Translations under genes and position numbers: made by a program
Assembly: GCF_008630495.1 (NCBI RefSeq)
Contig: NZ_VWOJ01000004.1
Location: forward strand, 62,001-126,000
Length of the DNA stretch: 64,000 bases
DNA from: Alkalicaulis satelles
Lineage (GTDB): Bacteria > Pseudomonadota > Alphaproteobacteria > Caulobacterales > Maricaulaceae
Direction of reading: 5' to 3'
Shown here: piece by piece, positions 33,668 to 42,863 of the stretch
Position numbering within the stretch: position 1 is the stretch's first letter
How the letters are laid out: the number at the start of each line of letters is the position of its first letter
The notes under the pieces: generated by a model
The model's database searches: none
The model's input: only the letters and a program-made list of their open reading frames with translations
Told to the model about the DNA's origin: nothing

Positions 33668-34546
33668 ATGGCCGGCGGCGCCGTCAAACACGACTATCAC
33701 CTGGTTGATCCGAGCCCGTGGCCTTTCGTGGGCTCTCTTGGCGCGTTTCTGCTGGCCATCGGCTTTGTGGTTCTGACCAAGGGCCTGGTCTCCGAGCCGG
33801 CGCACTGGGCGCACTTCTTCCTGGGGCAGGGCCAGCCCTGGTTCCTGGGGCTGGGCTTCCTGATCGTGGGCTGGACCATGGTCGGCTGGTGGGGCGACGT
33901 CATCAAGGAATCCAAGCAGGGCGATCATACCCCGGTGGTGGATCTGGGCCTGCGCTGGGGCATGATCCTGTTCATCGTGTCCGAGGTGATGTTCTTCGCC
34001 GCCTGGTTCTGGATGTTCTTCGAGCTGGCGCTGTTCCATGACGTGCGCGCGGGCGCCAGCTGGGACGGCGGGCCCATCGGGGTGGACTTCTCGGGCTGGG
34101 AAAGCTGGCCGCCGCCGGGCATCGAGACCTTTGATCCCTTCCACCTGCCGCTGATCAACACGCTGATCCTGCTGCTCTCGGGCACCACGGTGACCTGGGC
34201 GCACCACGCGCTGCAGCATGGCGACCGCAAGGGCGCCAAGCTGGGCCTGTTGCTTACTGTGATCCTGGGCGTGCTGTTCACCTGCGTGCAGGCCTATGAG
34301 TACACCCACGCCTATTTCGATTTCTCCGGAAGTCTCTATGGCGCGACCTTCTTCATGGCCACCGGCTTCCACGGCGCCCACGTTATCATCGGGACGATCT
34401 TCCTGGCGGTCTGCCTGGCGCGTCTCATGGCCGGCCATTTCACCCCCAAGAAGCATTTCGGCTTCGAGGCGGCGGCCTGGTACTGGCACTTCGTGGACGT
34501 GGTCTGGCTGTTCCTGTTCGTGTTCATCTACGTGGCCTACGCATAA
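33668..34546 (+). CDS. ctaE: Cytochrome c oxidase subunit III
   Basis: 292 residues from the second ATG at 33668, chosen because GGGGAG then stands six bases upstream; the ATG at 33662 directly abuts that sequence. Seven membrane helices. Signature stretches are [39 protein letters not shown] with the conserved Glu, and [17 protein letters not shown] and [20 protein letters not shown]. It is the core subunit III of the aa3 oxidase. Confidence 0.96.
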   Translation: MAGGAVKHDYHLVDPSPWPFVGSLGAFLLAIGFVVLTKGLVSEPAHWAHFFLGQGQPWFLGLGFLIVGWTMVGWWGDVIKESKQGDHTPVVDLGLRWGMILFIVSEVMFFAAWFWMFFELALFHDVRAGASWDGGPIGVDFSGWESWPPPGIETFDPFHLPLINTLILLLSGTTVTWAHHALQHGDRKGAKLGLLLTVILGVLFTCVQAYEYTHAYFDFSGSLYGATFFMATGFHGAHVIIGTIFLAVCLARLMAGHFTPKKHFGFEAAAWYWHFVDVVWLFLFVFIYVAYA

Positions 34547-34561
34547 GGCCCCACGACAGAC

Positions 34562-34936
34562 GTGACGCATACCAACCCCCTTCTCGCAGGCCTTCGCGGA
34601 CGGTGTCCGCACTGCGGGGAGGGGGCTTTGTTTTCCGGCATGCTGCGTTTTGCTGACCGCTGCGGTCATTGCGGCCAGGATTTTTCGCGTGAGGACGCCG
34701 GCGACGGCCCGGCCGTGTTCGTGATCTTTGCGGTGGGCTTCATCCTGGTGCCGATGGCGCTGGTGGCGGAGGTCGCCTTCACCCCGCCCTTCTGGGTCCA
34801 CGCCCTATTATGGCTGCCGCTGGCGGCGGTCTTGTGCCTGGCGCTGTTGCGGGTGTTCCGCGGCGCCATGTTCGCCCTGCAATACCGCCAAGACGCTTCG
34901 GAAGGGCGTCTGGATGACCGCGGGGACGGGCCATGA
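34562..34936 (+). CDS. DUF983 zinc-ribbon membrane protein
   Basis: 124 residues from a GTG start. The N-terminal CPHCGEGALF and DRCGHCGQDF supply four cysteines for a zinc ribbon; two membrane helices follow (VFVIFAVGFILVPMALVAEV and a LLWLPLAAVLCLALLRVF segment). DUF983 genes are regular members of alphaproteobacterial cox operons. Exact function is not known. It overlaps the Surf1 gene by four bases. Confidence 0.85.
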   Translation: MTHTNPLLAGLRGRCPHCGEGALFSGMLRFADRCGHCGQDFSREDAGDGPAVFVIFAVGFILVPMALVAEVAFTPPFWVHALLWLPLAAVLCLALLRVFRGAMFALQYRQDASEGRLDDRGDGP

Positions 34937-35643
34937 TTGTCTTGCGGCCCTATCCGGTCCTGACCCTGCTCACCCTGATGGCGCTGGCTGTGCTTCTGGC
35001 GCTGGGCGGCTGGCAGACCCAGCGCATGGGCTGGAAGTCAGCGCTGATGGAAGAGCACGCACAGGCGCAGTCGGCCGCGCCGGCGGCGCTGGACGTCCTG
35101 TGCGGCGAGCCGCCTCTGGCGGGTCTGCCGGTCGCGGGCGCCCGGCCGGATGCGGACCGCAGCGTGCGCGTTTATGGCCGCAGCCCTGAGGGCGCGCCGG
35201 GCTGGCGGGTGTTTGCGCCCGCGCCTCTGCCCGATTGCGCGCAGGCGCGATGGATCCTGGCCGAGACCGGGTTTGAACCGCTCAGCAGCGCGGGCGCCGG
35301 CGCGGGGGCCGTTCCGTCAGGACCGGCGGCGCGCGGCGTGCGCCTGGAGCCGCCTCAGCGCCCGGGCGCATTCGGGGCGCCCGATGCGCCGGCGCGCGGG
35401 GAGTTTCACGCCTTCAACCGCGCCGCGATGGCCCAGGCGCTGGAGATGCAGGAAGAGGCGCTGCTGGACGCCTGGTGGCTGGCGCGTGATGACGGGCGCC
35501 TGCCCGCCTGGCTGGCCGCCACCCCGCCCGAACGCCACGGCGCCTATGCGCTGACCTGGTATCTCATGGCGCTGGCCCTGATTGCGGTGTGGGGCGCGTT
35601 TCATGTCACGCGCGGACGCCTGGGGCTGCGCGGCAAGGATTGA
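34933..35643 (+). CDS. SURF1 family cytochrome oxidase assembly protein
   Basis: 236 residues. Membrane helices lie at each end (LTLLTLMALAVLLALGGWQT and YALTWYLMALALIAVWGAFH), flanking a periplasmic domain, the standard Surf1 layout. The first helix ends in GGWQTQRMGWKSAL, close to the family GxWQxxRxxWK pattern, and HGAYALTWY is the conserved pre-helix motif. Surf1 helps haem A insertion into subunit I. The periplasmic part is divergent in sequence. Confidence 0.88.
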   Translation: MIVLRPYPVLTLLTLMALAVLLALGGWQTQRMGWKSALMEEHAQAQSAAPAALDVLCGEPPLAGLPVAGARPDADRSVRVYGRSPEGAPGWRVFAPAPLPDCAQARWILAETGFEPLSSAGAGAGAVPSGPAARGVRLEPPQRPGAFGAPDAPARGEFHAFNRAAMAQALEMQEEALLDAWWLARDDGRLPAWLAATPPERHGAYALTWYLMALALIAVWGAFHVTRGRLGLRGKD

Positions 35644-35686
35644 GGGCCAAGCTCGACGCCTGCGCGGCGCGGTGCTAGTGAACGTC

Positions 35687-36334
35687 ATGGCCCGCGTTTC
35701 CGGCACCATAGACACCGCCAGACGCCGCGATCTGCAGCGTGAACAGACCCGCGCCCGGGTTCTGGACTCGGCGGAAGCCCATTTCGCCGCCCGCGGCTTT
35801 GACGGCGCCTCGGTCTCGGCCATCGCCCGCGAGGCGGGCGCTCCGGTGCCGCTGATCATCTATCACTTCGCCACCAAGGACGGGTTGTGGCGCGCGGCGG
35901 TTTCGCGCGTCCATGAACGGGTGCAGGCGCGCCTGGCTGCAGAGCTGGCGGCGCTGGACGGCCTGACGGGGCGGGCCTTCTACAAGGGGGCTATCAAGGC
36001 GCATCTGCGCACTCTGGCCGCCGAGCCGGTCTATATGCGTCTGGTGTTCCAGGAAGCCATGCAGGACAGCGAACGGCTCGACTGGCTGGTGGAGACCTGG
36101 CAGGGGCCGATGAGCCGGGATATCGCCGATCTGGTCGCGGCCGCCCAGGACGAGGGCGTGATGGGGCCGGGTGATCCCATGCATCTCAAATTCGTCCTGT
36201 CCGGCGCGCTGACCCTGCCCATGACGCTGGCGCCCGAATACCGGCGCATGACCGGGCGCGATCCGCTGGGCGAGGCCGAGATGGAGGCCCATATCGAAAC
36301 CTGCCTGGCGCTGCTGTTCACCCCCGGGCCCTGA
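35687..36334 (+). CDS. TetR family transcriptional regulator
   Basis: 215 residues from ATG 35687. The DNA-binding domain reads RARVLDSAEAHFAARGFDGA, SVSAIAREAGAPVPLIIYHF and ATKDGLWRAAVS, a standard TetR helix-turn-helix. The ligand domain contains a TetR_C-like MRLVFQEAMQDSERLDWLVE helix. No target is evident; it follows the cox operon with a 43-base gap and may be read through from it. Confidence 0.88.
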   Translation: MARVSGTIDTARRRDLQREQTRARVLDSAEAHFAARGFDGASVSAIAREAGAPVPLIIYHFATKDGLWRAAVSRVHERVQARLAAELAALDGLTGRAFYKGAIKAHLRTLAAEPVYMRLVFQEAMQDSERLDWLVETWQGPMSRDIADLVAAAQDEGVMGPGDPMHLKFVLSGALTLPMTLAPEYRRMTGRDPLGEAEMEAHIETCLALLFTPGP

Positions 36335-36355
36335 CGTTTTTCCTGCACCGCCCAG

Positions 36356-36387
36356 CAAAAACCCCCGGACCTGAAAGGTCCGGGGGC
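36356..36387 (-). terminator. Terminator of cspA
   Basis: CCCCCGGACC pairs with GGTCCGGGGG around TTTC; on the minus strand the hairpin is followed by TTTTT. It lies 32 bases after the cspA stop and could also serve the convergent tetR gene. Confidence 0.85.
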
Positions 36388-36419
36388 TGATGTCGACCCG
36401 ATAAGGGGCCGGAAGCGGA

Positions 36420-36629
36420 TTACACCGCCTGCAGGTCCGACGCAGCGGTCTTGCCGGTGCGTTGGTCGCGCGCTTCCTCGAACTGGATGCGCTGGCCTTC
36501 CTGCAGAGGGCCCATGCCGGCCCGCTCGACCGCGCTGGCGTGGACGAACACGTCCTTGCCGCCGCCGTCAGGCTGAATGAAGCCGTAGCCTTTGGTGGTG
36601 TTGAACCACTTAACCGTTCCCGTAGCCAT
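36420..36629 (-). CDS. cspA: Cold-shock protein
   Basis: 69 residues from ATG 36629, with AAGGAA upstream. [20 protein letters not shown] and [14 protein letters not shown] carry the RNP1 (KGYGFI) and RNP2 (VFVHAS) RNA-binding motifs of the cold-shock OB fold. It is an RNA chaperone. About 150 bases of sequence upstream (36630-36780) are free of a gene and could be a structured cold-responsive leader, as in other csp genes. Confidence 0.95.
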   Translation of the reverse strand: MATGTVKWFNTTKGYGFIQPDGGGKDVFVHASAVERAGMGPLQEGQRIQFEEARDQRTGKTAASDLQAV

Positions 36630-36827
36630 GGGATATTCCTTGTAGACAGAGTAACAGAGCCCCCGAGAGGGCGGGTGACATCGGATTTCAGGGGGGATCG
36701 TTCGGAGCGTGTCGCCACGCGGCCCAAGTAACCGGCCAAAATTCGATTTGCAGGTTCTACACCCATGCGGGCGAAATAGCAATCCACTCCTGACGGGTGC
36801 GTCCGGTCATGCTAGAGCCGCCCGGTC

Positions 36828-37550
36828 ATGCGCGCCGACCAGTATCTCGTCCGACACGGCTATTTCGACACCCGCGCGCGCGCCCAGGCCGCGATCGCGG
36901 CCGGCCGGGTGCGCGTGGACGGGATGGTGATCGACAAGCCCTCGCGCGCCATCGCTGAAGGCGCGCGCGTGGAGGCGCAAGCCGCCCACCCTTGGGTCAG
37001 CCGCGCGGCGCTGAAACTGGTGGCGGGGCTGGACGGGTTCGGGGTCGATCCGGCCGATGCGCTGTGCCTTGATGTGGGCGCCAGCACAGGCGGCTTCAGC
37101 GAAGTCCTGCTGGCGCGCGGCGCGGCGCATGTGACGGCGGTGGATGTGGGGCGCGGCCAGCTGCACGCCAGCCTCAAGGATCATCCGCGCCTGACCAGCC
37201 TGGAGGGGCGCGATGCGCGTTCCCTGACGCGCGATGACCTGCCCGGCGCGCCCGGTCTGGTGGTGTGCGACGCCAGCTTCATCCCTTTGAGCATCGTCCT
37301 GCCGGTCCCGCTCTTGCTGGCGCAGCCCGGGGCGGCGCTGATCGCCCTGTTCAAGCCCCAGTTCGAGGTCGGTCCGGCCCATGTGGGCAAGGGCGGGATC
37401 GTCAAGGATGACGCAGCCGCGCACGCAGCCATGACAGCCGCACGCGGCTTTCTGGACGCGTCGGGCTGGGCGGTGCGCGCCGTCATGGACAGCCCTGTCG
37501 CGGGCGGGGACGGCAATCGCGAGCGCCTTATCCATGCTGTAAAAAACTGA
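36828..37550 (+). CDS. tlyA: TlyA family rRNA (cytidine-2'-O)-methyltransferase
   Basis: 240 residues. An S4 RNA-binding domain (MRADQYLVRHGYFDTRARAQ then AIAAGRVRVDGMVIDKPS) is joined to a FtsJ-like methyltransferase with SAM motif CLDVGASTGGFSEVLLARGA and catalytic residues in VVCDASFIPL and ALFKPQFEVG. TlyA methylates ribosomal RNA; some members were described as hemolysins, which is a secondary label. Confidence 0.93.
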   Translation: MRADQYLVRHGYFDTRARAQAAIAAGRVRVDGMVIDKPSRAIAEGARVEAQAAHPWVSRAALKLVAGLDGFGVDPADALCLDVGASTGGFSEVLLARGAAHVTAVDVGRGQLHASLKDHPRLTSLEGRDARSLTRDDLPGAPGLVVCDASFIPLSIVLPVPLLLAQPGAALIALFKPQFEVGPAHVGKGGIVKDDAAAHAAMTAARGFLDASGWAVRAVMDSPVAGGDGNRERLIHAVKN

Positions 37551-37652
37551 GCGCATCACGCCCTGCATCACCACGAAAACAGGCGATTTTCCTGCCGGAT
37601 TGCGTTATACCGGCCCGCGAGCCTGAACCAACACCCACACGGGAGCCCTGAC

Positions 37653-38618
37653 ATGAAGCCGTACTGGTTGACCACCCTGGCCGCCGCCGCCCTGCTGGCC
37701 GCCTGCGCCGATCCGGCTTCTGATCCGAACGGGGATGACGGCCTGGAGAGCGCCGCCGAAGAGGCGATGGACACGGCGGCCGAAGAGGGCGAGGCGCTGC
37801 TGGACGGCGCGGCCGATACGGCGTCTGAGGCGGCGCAAGCGGCTGCCGGGGCGGTGGACGAGGCCGCCGCCAGCGCCGTGCTGGCGGCTGTGCTGGCCGA
37901 TGCGCGCCGCGATTCCGACCGCGCCCGCGATATCTGGCGCAACCCGGCCGAGACGCTGGCCTTCTTCGACGTGCGCCCTGAACACACCGTGGCCGAGGGA
38001 CTGCCGGGCGCAGGCTGGTACACCCGCATTCTCCTGCCCTACACCGAAGGGGCGGGCGGCTATATCGCCATCAATTATCCCATGGATGTGCTCGAGGCGA
38101 TTTTTGGCGACCGTATGGACGAAGAGCGCCGCGCCGCCGCCGCTGGCCTGGAAGCCAGCTTCCCGCCGCGCGCCGCCCAGTGGGGCGGGACGGTGGACGC
38201 CATGACCCGCTTTGGCGCGGTGTCTGACGATCTGGCCGGGACCGCGGACCGCGTCCTCTATATCCGCGCCCTGCACAATCTGGCGCGCACCGGCAATATG
38301 GACATGGCGGTCAATGACGCCTGGACGCTTTTGCGCCCGGGCGGGATCGTGGGCGTGGTCCAGCACCGCGCGCCCGCCGATGAAACCGATGAGCGCGCCG
38401 ACGGCAATCGCGGCTATCTGCGCCAGGCCGATGTGATCGCGGCGTTCGAGGCGCGTGGTTTCGTGTTCGAGGAAGCCTCTGAAATCAACGCCAATCCGAA
38501 CGATCCGGCAGACGCCGATGGCGGGGTCTGGACCCGCATGCCCAGCAGCGACAGCGAAGAGGCGCGCGCTATTGGGGAAACGGACCGCATGACCTTGCGC
38601 TTCCGCAAGCCTGACTAG
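37653..38618 (+). CDS. Lipoprotein with a class I methyltransferase fold
   Basis: 321 residues. Lipobox AALLAACAD near residue 18 predicts export and lipidation. An acidic, alanine-rich linker spans about residues 25-75. The rest resembles a SAM-dependent methyltransferase: TLAFFDVRPEHTVAEGLPGA in the position of motif I and LLRPGGIVGVVQHRAPADET as the post-motif strand. The glycine-rich SAM loop is altered (LPGAGWYTRILLPY). SAM is not expected outside the cytoplasm, so a retained fold with a new role is possible. Similar exported proteins occur in other alphaproteobacteria. Confidence 0.75.
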   Translation: MKPYWLTTLAAAALLAACADPASDPNGDDGLESAAEEAMDTAAEEGEALLDGAADTASEAAQAAAGAVDEAAASAVLAAVLADARRDSDRARDIWRNPAETLAFFDVRPEHTVAEGLPGAGWYTRILLPYTEGAGGYIAINYPMDVLEAIFGDRMDEERRAAAAGLEASFPPRAAQWGGTVDAMTRFGAVSDDLAGTADRVLYIRALHNLARTGNMDMAVNDAWTLLRPGGIVGVVQHRAPADETDERADGNRGYLRQADVIAAFEARGFVFEEASEINANPNDPADADGGVWTRMPSSDSEEARAIGETDRMTLRFRKPD

Positions 38619-38648
38619 GCCAATCGCCTGAGGGTCCCGGGGGGCGCC

Positions 38649-39242
38649 ATGACAGCGATGACACAGGCTCAAGCGCGCCCGCCGGGGCTGGCGCTGGACG
38701 AAGACGCCCGCGAGCGCGCGCGCCTGTCCCTGCTGGCGCTTCTGGGCTCAGGCCCGCTGGAGAGCCTGGGCATGCGCGAGGCGGCCTCGGCGGCGGGGCT
38801 GGGGCTGGCCACGCTGTACAAGTATTTCGGACCCAAGGAGACGCTGCCGCACGCGGTGCTGGCGCCGGAGCTGGCCGGTCTGATCGAAGACATGGACCGG
38901 GCCTCGCGCACGGCGGTGGGCGTCAAGGCGCGCCTGCGCGCCGTTCTGGACGCCATGGTGCACTTTTCCGAAGCCCAGCCCCATGCCGCCAGCGCCCTCT
39001 GGCGCCATCTGCCCTACAGCCTGTGGGATGAGGCCGATCCCGACTGGCGCGCCCAGCGCCAGCGCATCGTCGCGCACATCATCCGCAATGGTCAGCATGA
39101 CGGATCGGTGCGCAAGGATCTCGATGGCGGGGCGCTGGCCGGCCTGATTGTGGGCGCAGCGGACGCCGGCCTGGCCGCGCGCCTGTCCGGCGCGCCGCCT
39201 GTGGATCTGTTTGATGCGCTCTGGCCGCTGGCCGCGCGCTGA
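38649..39242 (+). CDS. TetR-like transcriptional regulator
   Basis: 197 residues. The helix-turn-helix is seen as LGMREAASAAGLGLATLYKY with FGPKETLPHAVLAP after it. The remainder is a helical ligand-binding domain. Nothing in the neighbourhood fixes its target. It starts 31 bases after the methyltransferase-fold lipoprotein and could be co-transcribed. Confidence 0.8.
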   Translation: MTAMTQAQARPPGLALDEDARERARLSLLALLGSGPLESLGMREAASAAGLGLATLYKYFGPKETLPHAVLAPELAGLIEDMDRASRTAVGVKARLRAVLDAMVHFSEAQPHAASALWRHLPYSLWDEADPDWRAQRQRIVAHIIRNGQHDGSVRKDLDGGALAGLIVGAADAGLAARLSGAPPVDLFDALWPLAAR

Positions 39243-39327
39243 ACCGGCCCGGCTTATCAATCGCTGGCGCAAGGGCGCGATAAGGCGATACTCTGTCCTT
39301 CAGGTCCAGGCATGGGGAGGACAGGCG

Positions 39328-40608
39328 ATGGGCTGGATGATCATGCTGGGGGCGGCGTTGTCGCTGGGGATGGCGGCGCCGGACGATGAGGCGCTGGCCG
39401 CGGCCATCGCCGCCTATGAGGCCGGACAGGCGCAAACCGCAGAGCCGGTGATCCGCGCGCACGCCGAAGCGGGCGCAGCTCACGCGCAATTCTATCTCGG
39501 CCGCATGCTCGCGCGCGGCGAGCTGGGCGCGCCGGACATGCCACAGGCCGCGCGCTGGTTCCGCGCCGCCGCAGAGCAGGGCGAACCGCGCGCGCAGAAC
39601 AATCTCGCCGTCATGCTCTGGAGCGGGGCGGGCGTGGCCCAGGACCGCGCCGAAGCCGAAACCCTGTGGCGCGTTGCGGCGGAGCAGGGGGTGATGCAGG
39701 CCCATTTCAATCTGGCTGTCCATCACCAGTCCGGAGAACTGAGCACCGGGCGGGATCTGGCCGCGTCCCGGCGCCATTTCCAGGCGGCGAGCGAAGCGGG
39801 CATGCGCGAGGCGACCCACGAATACGCCCGCATGATGGGCGCAGGGCTTGGCGGCGAGACCGACAGGGCAGGCGCTGCGGCGCTGTTCCGCCCGCTGGCC
39901 GAGGACGGATATGTCCCCTCCATGACCAGTCTGGGCCTGCTCTACGGGCTCGGCATTGAGGGCGAGCCGGACCGTGAAAGCGAGCGCTTCTGGCTGACCC
40001 GGGCCTGGGAAGCAGGGCGAGACGCCCGCGCGGCCTATATCCTGGGCACCCATGCCCGCGGCAGCGAGGGCATGGACCCGGACGCTTCGGTCAGCTGGCT
40101 CTTTCGAGCCATCCGGTCCGGCGAACCGGCCAGCGCGGCTGCGGAGGCGCGCGCCGCGCTTTTGCTGGTGTTTGAGGGCGCCTATCGCGAGCCGGATGTG
40201 TGGGATCCGGACATCATCGCCTGGCTGGAGAGCGAAGCCTATGGCGGCGCGCGCGACGCCCTGATCGCGCTGGCGCGCGCCCATGGCGCGGGGCGGGGCG
40301 TGGACCATGACGAGGCGCGCGGGCGCGCGCTTCTGATCGGCGCGGTGCAAGCCGACCGCGATGCGCAGGCCATGTATCATCTGGGCCGGCTCTATGCCGA
40401 GCAGCAATCGGGCGATGACTGGCGCGAGCGGTCCTGGATGTGGTTTGAGCTGGCCCGGCGCCATGATTATGCGCAGACCGCGTTCTCACGCGCCGTGGCC
40501 AGCGCCCTGAGGCTGGCCCATGCACGCCTTGAGACCGATGAGCGCCGCCGTCAGGCGCAGGCCCTGGCCGACGCCTGCCAGCGCAGCGGCTATGCGCGGT
40601 GCCAATAG
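39328..40608 (+). CDS. Sel1-repeat (TPR-like) protein, exported
   Basis: 426 residues from ATG 39328, with GGGGAGGACAGG upstream. A short hydrophobic leader (MIMLGAALSLGMAAP) suggests export. At least eight Sel1 repeats follow, such as HAQFYLGRMLARGELGAPDM, AQNNLAVMLWSGAGVAQDRA and AMYHLGRLYAEQQSGDDW. Sel1 arrays act as protein-interaction scaffolds. A longer upstream frame lies in the tetR gene and was not used. Confidence 0.85.
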   Translation: MGWMIMLGAALSLGMAAPDDEALAAAIAAYEAGQAQTAEPVIRAHAEAGAAHAQFYLGRMLARGELGAPDMPQAARWFRAAAEQGEPRAQNNLAVMLWSGAGVAQDRAEAETLWRVAAEQGVMQAHFNLAVHHQSGELSTGRDLAASRRHFQAASEAGMREATHEYARMMGAGLGGETDRAGAAALFRPLAEDGYVPSMTSLGLLYGLGIEGEPDRESERFWLTRAWEAGRDARAAYILGTHARGSEGMDPDASVSWLFRAIRSGEPASAAAEARAALLLVFEGAYREPDVWDPDIIAWLESEAYGGARDALIALARAHGAGRGVDHDEARGRALLIGAVQADRDAQAMYHLGRLYAEQQSGDDWRERSWMWFELARRHDYAQTAFSRAVASALRLAHARLETDERRRQAQALADACQRSGYARCQ

Positions 40609-40689
40609 GCGCGCGCTGATTGCCCGCGCGGGCGCCCCGGTGCTAGTCAGGTTTCTGAAACCTCTGACGATCTGCCGGGAAGGGCCGCC

Positions 40690-42222
40690 ATGAAAGCCGT
40701 CATTGAAGAGCTCGAACGCAAGCGCGCCGCCGCCCGCATGGGCGGGGGTGAGGCGCGCATCAAGGCGCAGCACGAAAAGGGCAAGCTGAGCGCGCGCGAA
40801 CGCATCGACGTGCTGCTCGATCCCGGCTCGTTTGAAGAGTTCGACATGTTCGTCGAGCATGACTGCACCGAGTTCGGCATGGCGGAGAAGAAAATCCCCG
40901 GCGACGGGGTGGTGACCGGTTCCGGCACGATCAATGGCCGCCTGGTCTATGTCTTCGCCAAGGATTTCACGGTGTTCGGCGGATCGCTCTCGCTCGCCCA
41001 TGCGCGCAAGATCTGCAAGATCCAGGACGCGGCGCTGAAAAACGGCGCGCCGGTGATCGGCCTGTTCGACGCGGGCGGCGCGCGCATTCAGGAGGGCGTG
41101 GACGCGCTGGGCGGCTATGCGGAGATTTTCCAGCGCAATGTGCTGGCCTCCGGCGTGGTGCCCCAGATCAGCGTGATCATGGGCCCGTGCGCCGGCGGTG
41201 ATGTCTATTCCCCGGCCATGACCGACTTCATCTTCATGGTCAAAGACACCAGCTACATGTATGTGACCGGCCCGGACGTGGTCAAAACCGTCACCAATGA
41301 GACGGTCTCCCATGAAGAGCTGGGCGGCGCCTCGGTGCACGCCAAGAAGTCCGGCGTGGCGGACGCCGCCTTCGGCAATGATATCGAGGCGCTGGTGCAT
41401 GTGCGCCGGCTGATCGATTTCCTGCCCCTCAATAACCGCCAGAAGCCGCCGGTGCGCGCCACCGCCGACCGGCCGGACCGGGTGGAGGACAGCCTCGACA
41501 CCCTCATCCCCTCCAACCCCAACAAGCCCTATGACATTCGCGAGCTGATCGTGAAGACCGCCGACGAGGGCGATTTCTTCGAGATCGCCCCGGACTATGC
41601 GGCCAATATCGTCATCGGCTTCGGGCGCCTGGAGGGCCAGACCGTCGGGTTCGTCGCCAACCAACCGCTGGTGCTGGCCGGGGTGCTGGACATTGACGCA
41701 TCCAAGAAGGCCGCGCGCTTCGTGCGCTTCTGCGACGCGTTCGAGATCCCCATCATCACCTTCGTGGACGTGCCCGGCTTCCTGCCCGGCACCCGCCAGG
41801 AATTTGGCGGGCTGATCAAGCACGGCGCCAAACTCCTGTTCGCCTATGCCGAGGCCACCGTCCCCAAGCTGACCGTCATCACCCGCAAGGCCTATGGCGG
41901 CGCCTATGACGTGATGGCCTCCAAGCATCTGCGCGGCGACATCAATTACGCCTGGCCGTCAGCCGAAATCGCGGTGATGGGCGCCAAGGGCGCAGCAGAA
42001 ATCATCCACCGCGCGGACTTAAGCGATCCCGAGAAAATGGCCGCCCACACCAAGGCCTATGAAGACCGCTTCGCCAATCCCTTCGTGGCCGCCGCGCGCG
42101 GCTATCTCGACGACGTCATCCTGCCGCGCAATACCCGCTTGCGCCTGATCAAGGCGCTTCGCACCCTTCGCGACAAGAAGCTCACTAACCCGTGGAAGAA
42201 GCACGATAATATTCCTTTGTGA
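40690..42222 (+). CDS. pccB: Propionyl-CoA carboxylase beta subunit (carboxyltransferase)
   Basis: 510 residues. Carboxyltransferase landmarks are [80 protein letters not shown] and [20 protein letters not shown]. It transfers CO2 from biotin to propionyl-CoA, giving methylmalonyl-CoA. The biotin-carrying PccA is not in the window. A palindrome-rich gap follows. Confidence 0.95.
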   Translation: MKAVIEELERKRAAARMGGGEARIKAQHEKGKLSARERIDVLLDPGSFEEFDMFVEHDCTEFGMAEKKIPGDGVVTGSGTINGRLVYVFAKDFTVFGGSLSLAHARKICKIQDAALKNGAPVIGLFDAGGARIQEGVDALGGYAEIFQRNVLASGVVPQISVIMGPCAGGDVYSPAMTDFIFMVKDTSYMYVTGPDVVKTVTNETVSHEELGGASVHAKKSGVADAAFGNDIEALVHVRRLIDFLPLNNRQKPPVRATADRPDRVEDSLDTLIPSNPNKPYDIRELIVKTADEGDFFEIAPDYAANIVIGFGRLEGQTVGFVANQPLVLAGVLDIDASKKAARFVRFCDAFEIPIITFVDVPGFLPGTRQEFGGLIKHGAKLLFAYAEATVPKLTVITRKAYGGAYDVMASKHLRGDINYAWPSAEIAVMGAKGAAEIIHRADLSDPEKMAAHTKAYEDRFANPFVAAARGYLDDVILPRNTRLRLIKALRTLRDKKLTNPWKKHDNIPL

Positions 42223-42323
42223 CGGGCTTATCCGCACGCTTCCAGTCTCGCGTTTTCCCGGCGCAACTGGACCCCGGCTTTCGCCGGGGAAACGCGGGGG
42301 TGAGTTCAGGTGATCTCCCGCGC

Positions 42324-42477
42324 CCCCTCACCTTTATCCTCTCCCCCATGGTCATGGGGGAGAGGGGGCATCCTCGCCGCATTCTATCCTGCGAGCCAGG
42401 CGCCAGGCATTTCCGAATAAAGCTCAACGCATAAGCCCCCTCTCCCCTCTCAGAGGGGAGAGGATAAAGGTGAGGGG
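42324..42477. repeat. Composite inverted-repeat element (REP/MITE-like)
   Basis: The 23-bp arms CCCCTCACCTTTATCCTCTC + CCC (42324-42346) and the exact reverse complement (42455-42477) enclose about 108 bases. Each end also folds by itself: CTCCCCCATG-GT-CATGGGGGAG at 42341-42362 and CTCTCCCCTCT-C-AGAGGGGAGAG near 42439-42463. No open frame inside. This is the layout of a non-autonomous mobile palindromic element. Confidence 0.75.
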
Positions 42478-42520
42478 TGCTGCGCCAGCGCCTGAAGCTT
42501 TGTAACCCAATCATCCCACC

Positions 42521-42657
42521 CTGCCTTCCCGGGCGACCCCGGACTTGATCCGGGGGAGACCCGGGATCCATCCACCGGCCATCGGCAGGTGTTGAGGCGA
42601 TTGGACGTTATGGGAGATGGGTCCCGGACAGCCGCTTTGCGTCTTCCGGGAAGGCAG
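42521..42657. repeat. Second inverted-repeat element (alphaproteobacterial intergenic type)
   Basis: CTGCCTTCCCGG (42521-42532) is the reverse complement of CCGGGAAGGCAG (42646-42657). Nested inside are a CCCCGGACTTGATCCGGGG hairpin and an imperfect pair around CCGGGATCCATC and GATGGGTCCCGG. Repeats built on CCGGACTTGATCCGG are common between genes of alphaproteobacteria. Confidence 0.7.
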
Positions 42658-42863
42658 GTTCGGATAGTCTCCTTGTCCGCCCCCGCCTTGCTTCAGGGTA
42701 TGCTCGCGCCATGACCGGTCGCAAGCCAGAGATCTGCATGGACCCGCTCAGCGGCCAGATGCGGCGGGGAAGGGGGATGGTGATAATCGTGATAAGAAAC
42801 CAATCGGGCGGTTTCTCACCGGTTTCTCACCCGGTTTCCCAGCGGGCGCCGGCGCCTTTGTTC

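Larger units (their letters stand above)
42223..42863. other. Repeat-filled gap between pccB and phaC
   Basis: 641 bases without a convincing gene. Two inverted-repeat elements fill most of it (listed separately). Next to the phaC end, GGTTTCTCACC is repeated in tandem at 42810-42820 and 42821-42831 with a further partial copy, and a GGCGCCGGCGCC palindrome lies near 42845-42856; these may act in phaC transcript ending. Confidence 0.6.
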
